DNA of 64,000 nt from Heterohyrax brucei. Its lineage: Eukaryota > Chordata > Mammalia > Hyracoidea > Procaviidae. Where the stretch lies: the NCBI GenBank assembly GCA_028571685.1, contig CM053141.1, forward strand, positions 1,550,001 to 1,614,000, written 5' to 3'. The notes beneath the pieces were generated by a model that was not told the origin of the DNA, searched no databases, and saw nothing but the letters and a program-made list of their open reading frames with translations. Each line of letters starts with the position of its first letter. The first letter of the stretch is position 1. This document shows, one piece after another, positions 55,878 to 64,000 of this stretch. Both the position numbers and the translations under genes were made by a program.

Positions 55878-56544
55878 AGCAGGCATACAACTTCTTCTGG
55901 TCAATGACTTTGGGTGAAAGTGATAGTGCCCCTTCTAGGTCGGAGCATATGAAGCTTGTAGATCAGAGCCAGAGCACTGTACCACGGCTAATTTCTCAGT
56001 TATTGATCACCCTTTTATCCACTTCACTCTCGTCCTGTTTTGGAGGCAGCTTCCAGCACTTCTGTCTACACTCAGGAGTGGTGACTGGGCGGTTGTCCAG
56101 CTTCGACACCACACCCTGCAGGGAGGGCTTTGTATCACTGACGAGACTGCAGTGCCACCACTTGCTAATGATGGGTCTCCTGCATGTTTCTATCCCAGTC
56201 TTCTGAGGAGAATTCTGGATTTACCAGACCTGCTCCTGGGTCTTTGTGATACAAAGAATTTGGAGAATGGATGGAGAGAGAGAAACAAACAAGCAAACAA
56301 CAATAACAACAAAACAACAACAAACCCAGAAAAACGAGAGCAAGGAAGAGAAAACTTAGCCAGAGTCTCAGGTTGTCTCATACTTGAGAGCAGGCAAGCA
56401 GGGACTAGGAAGGCGGTAGGAAAGGCCCAGGCTAGGTGTGGGGGAGCATTCTGGGTGTTCGATGTCTGTGAGGCTCTGGAGAAACTATGGAGGTGGGAGA
56501 CTTGAGGAAGGACAGAAAGCCATGGGGAGAGTTTTTTCTATGTA
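55878..56544. other. Unassigned DNA
   Basis: Holds a CAA-rich tract at 56282-56330. Confidence 0.4.
56282..56330. repeat. CAA/CAAA-rich microsatellite
   Basis: aaacaaacaagcaaacaaca then CAA/AACAAC steps. Confidence 0.82.
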
Positions 56545-57700
56545 CTGTAAATTAACTTGAACATTGACCAGTTATTTCTGATATGACTCCGTGTATTCCT
56601 TCCACCTTCTTTTGGTGCTTTCTGAATTGTTGAATATTTTCTCTGTGGAATCCCTCACTATTGAAACTTGAGGCTTGAATTTTTTCTTATTCCTTCAGCT
56701 TGAGAAATGCAGAGCATGTTTCTCCTTTTTGGTTTTCTATCTCCAACTCTTTGCACATGTCATTATAATACATTGTCTTCTTGAACGACTCTGTAAAATC
56801 TTCTGTTTAGTTCCTTTACCTCCACATTCCTTCCGTTTGCTTTAGCTATTTAATATTCAAAAGAAAGTTTCAGAGTCTCTTCTGACATCCAGTTTGGTCT
56901 TTTCTTTCGTTTTCGCCTTTTTAATGACCTCTTGCTATCTTCATGGATGATATCTTTGGTGTCATTTCATAATGCATCTGGTCTTTGGTCATTAGTGTCC
57001 AACATACCGAATCTGGTCTTGAGATGGTCTTTAAACTCAGGTGGGATAGACTCAAGGTTGTATTCGTGGATTGTCCTAATTTTCTTTAGTTTCACTTTGA
57101 ACTTGCATATGGGGAATTGATAGTCTGTTCCACAGTCAGTATCTGGTCTTGTTCTGACTGCTGCTATTGAGCTTTTCCATCATGGATATAGTTGATTTGA
57201 TTATGTGTATTCCATCTGTTGAGGTCCATGTGTACAGTCACCTTTTGTGTTGGTGAAAAAAGATATCTACAGTGAAGAAGTCATTGGTCTTGCAAAATTC
57301 TGTTGTGCGATCTCCAGCATCATTTCTTTTACCAAGGCCATATTTTCAGACTAGCAACTCTTCTTTTTTGTTTCCAGCTTTTGCATTCCAATCACTGGTA
57401 ATGATCAGTGCATTCTGCTTGGATATTCAGTCAATTTCAAACTGTAGAACCTGGATAAATCTTCAATTTCTTCATCGTTGGCCTTAGTAGTTGGTGCATA
57501 AATCTGAGTAATAGTTGCATTAACTGGCCTTCCTTGTAGGCTTGTGCATATTATCCTATCACTGACAGCACAGTGCTTCAGGATAGATATTGAAATGTTC
57601 TTTTTGACCATAAATGTGATACCATTCCTCTTCAAGTTTTGATTTCCAGCATAGTAGACCATATGACTGTCAGATTCAAAATGTCCAGTAGTGGTCCGTA
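56545..57700 (-). mobile_element. RTE 5' half (endonuclease and linker), inverted
   Basis: Lower-strand frame 57405-57704 reads endonuclease sequence: 'MVYYAGNQNLKRNGITFMVK', 'HCAVSDRIICTSLQGRPVNA', 'IYAPTTKANDEEIEDL'. Going left, the linker follows ('cagcttgagaaatgcagagc' area at 56697 on the + strand). It ends at 56545 near the start of the RT. Directly joined at 57700 to an RTE 3' half in the other direction. Confidence 0.9.
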
Positions 57701-59150
57701 TCAATTGAGATGTTTCAACAAATGGAAGTAGTACTGGAAGTACTCACTTATCTATGCCAAGAAATTTTGAGGACAGCTACCTGGCCAACCTCCTGGACGA
57801 GAGCTGTACTTATGCCCATTCCCAAGAAAGGTGATCTAACCAAATGCATAAATTATCAAACAATAACATTAGTATCACACTCAACTCAAATTTTTCTGAC
57901 CATCACTCAAAAGTTACTGCAACAGTATATTGACAGGCCACTACCAGAAATTCAAGCTGGATTCAGCAGAGGATGTAGAAACAGAAATGTCATTGCTGAC
58001 ATCAGATGGATCTTGGCTGAAAGCAGAGAATACCAGAAAGATGTTTACCTGTGTTTTAACTAACTATGCTAAGGCATTCAACTGTGTGGATCATAACAAA
58101 TGATGGACAACACTGTGGAAGGTGGAAACTCGAAAACACTTAATTGTACTCATAAGGAACCTGTACATAGATCAAGAGGTAGCTGTGTGAACAGAACAAG
58201 GTGACACTGCAGAGTTTAAAGTCAGGAAAGATGTGAGTCAGGCTTGTATCCTTTTGCCATACCCTTCCAATCTGTATGCTGAATAAATAATCAGAGAAGC
58301 TGGACTATATGAAAAAGAAGGAGGCATCAAGATTAGAGGATGACTCATTAACAACCTGCACTTTGTAGATAACACAACCTTGCTCACTGGAAGTGAAGAG
58401 GATTTGAAATAATGATGAAGATCAAAACCCACAGCTTTCATTATGGATTGCACCTCATTATAAAGAAAATGAAAAACCCTCACAACTGGACCAGTAAACA
58501 ACATCGTGATAAATGGAGAAAGAGCTGAGGTTGTCAAGGATTTCATTTCACTTGGGTCTACAATCAACACCCATGGAAGCAGTCATTAAGATCAAAAGAT
58601 CAAAAGATACATTGCACTGGGAAAATTTGCTGCAAAAAAAATCTCTCTAAAATGTGGAAAAGTAAAGACGTTACCTTGAAGACTAAGGTGGATCTTACCC
58701 AAGCTATGGTATTTTCAATCACATCATATGCATGAGAAAGCTGGACAATGAATAAGGAAGACAGAAGAAGAATTGATACCTTTGAATTATGGTATTGAAG
58801 AAGAAAATTGAATGCATCATGGACTCCCAAAAGAACAAATGGATCTGTTCTGGAAGAAGTACAACCAGAGTGCTTCTTGGAAGCAAAGATGGTGAGACTA
58901 CATCTTACATACTTTGGACATGTTTGTTGCCAGGAAGCATCAGTCCTTGGAGAAGGACATCATGTTTGGAGAGTGGAGGCTAAGTGAAAAAGAGGAAGTT
59001 CCTTGGATTGACACAGTGGTTGCAAAAATGGGTTTAAGCATAAAAACAATTGTGAGCGTGATGCAGAACTGGGTAATAGTTTGTTCTGTTGTGCATAAGG
59101 TTGCTATGAGTCAGAACCAACTTGATGGCACCTAACAACAACAACATGAA
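57701..59150 (+). mobile_element. RTE 3' half (RT to tail)
   Basis: Frame 57710-58063 has RT finger motifs: 'PIPKKGDLTKCINYQTITL', 'QAGFSRGCRNRNVIADIRWI', 'ESREYQKDVYLCFN'. The active-site region lies near 58360-58400, decayed; the C-terminal part follows to the tail 'gagtcagaaccaacttgatg' and CAACAACAAC. Many frameshifts. Confidence 0.92.
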
Positions 59151-59645
59151 TTAGCTCTTCAGTAATTGCAATCCTCTTTAAAATTATTTTAAATGACTGG
59201 ATTATGGCTTTTGAAAAAATTTGAATTTATGCTGAGAAAGGACCACCTGAGAACCTACAGTTTATTTATGTTAAGAATTAAATTCAGCTGCTAGAACCTC
59301 TCTCTCTTCAAAATTAAGCGCTGAGATAGCATCCTGTCTTACTTAACAGAAAATCAGTCATTAGATGGCAATTGCTTCAACCTGCACCCATCAAAGCTTA
59401 AATCTCACCTACAACCACCCACAACTGCCCTTATCTTCCATTTGTCCAGTCTCCAACAGTCAGCCGTAAAGCATCCCTCCACCTCAGTTCTGGATCCACC
59501 CCAGCACCTCAACTACATTATGACACTAGTTATTCCTTTCTGTATCATATCACCAAACTCCTCCTCTCCATTTGTCCTTCTCATCAGCATTTCTGTTTCA
59601 TTGAAAATAGAAACAGGAATTCCAAAAATAGAAACAGGAATTCCA
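59151..59645. other. Unassigned DNA with a 21-bp tandem duplication
   Basis: 59604-59624 and 59625-59645 are exact 21-bp copies, ending where L1 begins. The rest is unrecognised. Confidence 0.5.
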
Positions 59646-62600
59646 GCCAACATGGCACCATAGACTGAAGCACCACACCATCCCTCCACAGCACAGACTC
59701 GAAAAACTAAGAAAACAGAGATGAATGTCAATCCTGGAACCCAAAGTGTCAAATGAAAAGATTTCAGCCAAATGCCAAAATAAGAATAAGAGTAAGAAAC
59801 TGACAGAGGACAGAGAGTGAGAAGATCTAAAGTAGAAGTCTCCTGACAGCTAACTCAGCATGGATTTGGCATCTTGGACTCCACTTGGAGATCAGCAAAT
59901 AGGAAACACAGGAAAGCAGATTCATCAAAATCCCAGAAGAAGATGAAACACTAGTAACCAGTGATACGAGCTTTCCCACCCCACCTTCTGCATGCTGCTC
60001 TACCCTGAACACTTCTTGACTAGTTGCAGTGGGTCAGCCAGCTGGGAAGAGCAGTGTCCCTGCAACTTGGTTTTCCCCCACCTGTCTCTGAGATCAACAT
60101 ATGGGGAATACAAGAAAGCACTTTTTGCAGTTCCCAGAAGGACACAGATCACTAACTGTATCTGCAATGCTGCCCTACTGCTGAGCAACTGGCTTTGCCC
60201 ATCAGACAGGGGGCTGAAAAATATCATGAGCAAACAACAAAGAACACACAGCCTGTCTGGGCTGACATAAGCAAAAAAAAAAAAAAAAAAAAAAAAAACA
60301 GCAGGATGAAATAGATCTATGATCAATAAACAAGGAAAATAATTACTGATTAGCATGAAGACAGCAGACAACATCAAAATCAAAATATATTTAAAAAGCA
60401 ATGATGGTCCTGGTACGTGTCCAAAATAAAACAATAGATGGTTTTCCAGTAGAAAAAAAGGTACCAGAATTATCTGACAAGGAATTCAGATCTTTTATAT
60501 TCAGAGCTATCTAAGAGTTGAAGTAAACAGCATACAAAAATGAAGAAAAATATAAAAATTCAAGAAAAATGCAGACAAATTTATGGAAGAATTCATGAAA
60601 ATAATACAGCAACAAAATGTCAAAATACATTCATAACTAGAAAGTATACAAAAACAACAATTAGAAATCCAAAAGATAAACAACAAGATTTAAGAAATGA
60701 ACAGTGTCATAAAAGGGTTGAGGACTAGATTTGAAATATTGGAACAGAAGATCCAGGAAACCAAAGACAAACACTAGGCTGCAGTTCTGTTTGAAGAAAA
60801 ATCAGAAAAAAGGACAAAGAAAAATGAAGAAATGCTGAGAATTATGTAGGATACAATGAAAAGCAAAAATTTGTTAGTGTTCAGAGTGCCAGAATATGTG
60901 GAGAAAATGGAAAACATAGAGAGGATCACTGAAGGATTGCTGACAGAAAACTTCCCTAATATCGTGAGAGATGAAAAACTGACCTTCCAAGAAGAGAACA
61001 GACACTAAAAGAAAATCACCAAGGCATATCATAATCCCACTTGCTAAAGCCAGAGACAAAGAAAAAATTCTGACAGCAGTTCAAGAAAAGCAAAAAGTCA
61101 CATGCAGAGAAGAAACAATTAGACTAACCTCTGATTATTCGGTAGAAGCCACGCAGGCAAGAAGGCAATTAGATGGTACATATAAACCCTTGAAAGAAAA
61201 AAACTTGCCAACTAACAATACTATATCCTGCAAAACTCTCATTCAAATATGACAGTGATATTGGTATTTCCAGATAAACAGAAATTAAGAGAATATGTAA
61301 AACCCAAACTGAATTTACAAGAATTGTTAAAGGGAGTCCTTTGGTCTGAGAACAAATAACATCAGACCATAGCTTGAATCTAGGATGCAAAATTGTACCA
61401 GCCAGATACCAGCATAAGTAATGAACCTGCAAGGACTGTCTAGGAGCGAAAGAATCACAACAGGGAACCAGAGAGGTTAATCTGCAAATGACAACAGTGT
61501 CGGAACAATAGGAGAGGGAATAAACAGTACAGGCACAGAACTTTCTAATGGAGTGGAACACAAGGCAACATACCAAGTCGTGGTAGACTGGTGCAAACCT
61601 AGAAAGATAAGGGTAAATTTCAAGATAATTACAAAGAAAGTTAACAAATTTACCCACCAAAATAAATAAAGAAAACACAGTCTCAGTAAAAACAAAATCT
61701 ACAAAAACAAATGAAAAATAAACCCACAAACCAAAGGAATTCAGCACAGGAGAGTAAGAGGAGCACAGAAAATGTCAGCACCACAATAAAGCACCTCCAA
61801 ATGACAGCACTGAACTCGCATCTATCAATAATTACGCTGAGTGTAAAGGGCCCAAATGCACCCATACAGAGACAGAGAGTGACAGAATGGATTAAGAAAA
61901 AAACAGGTTCCATCAATATGCTACTTATAAGGGACATATCTTACAAACAGATTCCTGGTACTGGTACAATGACAGAGACAGTGACCAATGGAACAGAATT
62001 GAGAACCCAGATATAAATTCATCCACCTGTGGTCACCTGATCTTTGACAAGGGTCCAAAGTCCATCAGATGTGGAAAAGACAGTCTAGTAAAACTAGTTG
62101 TCACCTTAAAACATGGAGGACACTGGAGGTCACTATGCTGAGTGAAGTAAGTCAATCACGAAAGGACAAACAAAGTATGTGATCACTACTCTAAAAACTC
62201 ATGAAAAGGTTTACACACAAAAAGAAACTCTTTGACGCTTACGGGGGGGCAGGGGGGAGGGATTATGATGGAAAAAACACTACCGTGCAGAAGACCAGGT
62301 CATGGAATCTCCATAGACACATCCAAACTCACTGAGGGACCGAACTGCTGAAGTGAGGGCTGTAGGGACCGTGGTCTCAGGGATCATCCAGCTCAGCTGG
62401 CATCACATAGTTTATAAAGAAAATGTTCTATGTTCTACTTTGGTGAGTAGTGTCTGGGGTTTTCAAAGCCTATGAGCAAGCATCTAGGATACACCACTGT
62501 AGGCTTACCCCTTCAGAAGCAAGGAAGAACGAAGAAAACTAGAGAAACAAGGGAACGATTAGTCCAAAGGACTAATGGACTGCATCTACCAAGGCCTTCA

Positions 62601-63093
62601 GCAGACTGAATCTAGTACAACTCGATGGTGCCCGGCTGCCACCCTTGACTGCTCTGCCAGGGATCATAGTGGAGGGTCCCCCACAGAGCTGGAGAAAGAT
62701 ACAGAACAAAATTCTAACTCAAAAGAAAGACCAGACTCTCTGGCCTGACAGAGATTGGAGAGACCCTGAGAGTATGGCCCACAGACTCCCTTTCACCTCA
62801 GTAATAAGTCACTTTTGAGGTTCGTCCTTTAGTCAAGTATTGAATAGGCCAATAATACAAAATGAGACTAAAGGAATGTGCCCACTCAGGAGCAGGGACT
62901 GGAAGGCAGGAGGGGACAGGAAAGCAGGGAACATAAGGATAAGAAGTGAAAGTGTTGACATGTTGTGGGGTTGTTAACCAGTGTCATAAGACAATATGTG
63001 TACTAATTGTTCAATGAGAAGCTGTTGTGTTCTGTAAAACTTCATCTAAAGTACAATTAAAAAACAAAACAAAACAAAAACAGAAACAAACAG
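59646..63093 (+). mobile_element. L1 with large ORF2 deletion
   Basis: Order of parts: 5' UTR from 'gccaacatggcaccatagac'; internal A26 run at 60273-60298; decayed ORF1 (about 60400-61350; 'GRIHENNTATKC' coiled-coil area, then 'RRQLDGTYKPL' area near 61170); start of ORF2 at about 61820-61935 ('LNSHLSIITLSVKGPNAPIQ', the endonuclease N-terminus); then a jump to the end of ORF2 at about 61958-62050 ([17 protein letters not shown], normally [15 protein letters not shown]); a 3' UTR with a G-rich block at 62243-62261; and an A-rich tail. Roughly 3.4 kb instead of about 6 kb, so at least 2.5 kb of ORF2 including the RT is missing. Confidence 0.82.
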
Positions 63094-63147
63094 CTACAAC
63101 ACAGACTCACACTTCCCTGCCACCCCATTTGCCCCTTTTCATTTTTG

Positions 63148-63738
63148 CCAAGATTTTATTTGACTTGGATCCGCAATCAACACCCATGGAAGTAGCGGTC
63201 AAGAAATCAAAGCACTCATTGCACTGGACAAATCTGCAGCAAGAGACTTCTTTAAAGTGTTTCAAAGCAAAGATGTCATTTTAAGGACTAAGGTGTGACA
63301 GACCCAAGTTATGGCATTTTCAGTCACCTGGTATGCATGTAAAAGCTAAACAACGGATAAAGAAGACCAAAAAAGTCCTAGTGCCTTAGAATCAAGGTGC
63401 TGGTGAACAGTGAATTCACTGCCAGAAGGACGAATACATCTGTCCTGGAAAAAGAACAGCCAGAAGACTCCCTAGAAGCAAGGATGCCAGGACTCCATCT
63501 CAAGTGTTGCAAATGCTATTGGAGGGATGTGCTAGTCACTGGATAAGGATGTCATGTGTGGGGAAGGGGGTCAGGGAAAAAGCAGAAGACCCTCAAAGAG
63601 ACGGAGGACACGGGGGCTGTAACAGTGGGCTCAAAGCTAACAATAATTGTGAGGATGGTGCTGGACTGGGCAGGGTTTTGTTCTACTGCCCGTGGGGTCT
63701 TTGTGAGTCAAAACTGACCCAATGACCCCTAACTAGAA
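63148..63738 (+). mobile_element. RTE 3' fragment
   Basis: 'ttatttgacttggatccgca', 'cccatggaagtagcggtcaa', 'caaagatgtcattttaagga', 'gaagaccctcaaagagacgg', tail 'gtgagtcaaaactgacccaa'. 5' truncated 55 bp after the L1 tail. Confidence 0.88.
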
Positions 63739-64000
63739 CAGGAATTTTTGCCACACTTCTTGGAAGAGATGGCCCACTTGCTTTCCCTCCTTCTTAGCCT
63801 CGCACTTACTGCCCTCTCCATCCTTCAGGCTCATGTCTCTCCCTACGATTCCACTAAAAATGTTCTTAGGTAGGTCTCTAATGAGACGCATATTACAAAA
63901 CCCAGTGCCCACTCTTCTGTCTTTGTTTCTCGCCAGCAGTCAGCTGTGTCACCTGTACCCACCATCCGGAATCTTCCCTCAGCAACCATAGCACTGAACC
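63739..64000. other. Unassigned DNA
   Basis: Pyrimidine-rich; nothing recognised up to the window edge. Confidence 0.4.

Noticed and set aside
60273..60298. A26 run read as the tail of a separate retrocopy
   Set aside because: L1 5'-UTR to ORF1 order continues across it, so it is an internal expansion.
61169..61747. 192-codon hydrophobic lower-strand frame that looks like a membrane protein
   Set aside because: Antisense of A-rich L1 ORF1 sequence, which gives Phe/Leu/Val-rich frames by composition.

Overview
This window is mammalian nuclear DNA, and I find no host protein-coding gene, tRNA, rRNA or CRISPR array in it. The repeats point to an afrotherian, most likely an elephant or another paenungulate. 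The window is full of tRNA-derived SINEs of the AfroSINE type (a head with 'gccctggtggtgcag' and 'ggtcggcagttc' blocks, and a tail resembling 'gagtcggaatcgactcgacggca') together with BovB-like RTE LINEs whose tail carries nearly the same sequence. MaLR/MLT1-type LTRs, L1 and old L1M remnants, a mariner-type DNA transposon and a possible MIR complete the set. All assignments were made by eye from family knowledge, so element edges are good to roughly 10-30 bp and subfamily names are tentative.

Layout. 0-5 kb: a 44-bp GC-rich minisatellite, a CpG-rich patch, AfroSINEs and a 21-bp minisatellite. 5-15 kb: two head-to-head RTE pairs (6.5-7.9 kb and 13.3-14.3 kb), an inverted RTE reverse-transcriptase fragment (11.5-12.6 kb) and MLT1/MaLR LTRs. 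15-22 kb: mostly unassigned DNA with a solo LTR flanked by a 5-bp duplication and a 40/43-bp minisatellite. 22.7-26.4 kb: two RTE copies in tandem, the second with a 202-codon open C-terminal frame, separated and followed by TG-rich tracts. 27-34 kb: SINEs and RTE ends in unassigned DNA. 34.5 kb and 55.3 kb: two copies, in opposite orientation, of a palindromic non-autonomous mariner derivative. 37-41 kb: nested L1, LTR and RTE insertions. 41.3-41.65 kb: a short CpG island with no recognisable gene. 43-52 kb: SINEs, one expanded internally into a 49-bp minisatellite, the 5' half of an RTE, and LTRs. 56.5-59.2 kb: an RTE with an inverted 5' half (twin-priming structure). 59.6-63.1 kb: an internally deleted L1 with 5' UTR, decayed ORF1, fragments of both ends of ORF2 and a 3' UTR. 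63.1-63.7 kb: one more RTE end.

The working relationships here are between mobile elements. RTE ORF2 (endonuclease plus reverse transcriptase) is the likely source of the machinery that copied the AfroSINEs, as their shared 3' tails suggest; the LTRs and L1 belong to separate lineages. All reading frames seen are decayed. The longest open frame with clear coding ancestry is the RTE C-terminal segment at 25597-26205. The strongest candidates for something undescribed are the palindromic mariner pair, the orphan CpG island, the SINE-derived minisatellite, the internally deleted L1 and the inverted-junction RTE copies.
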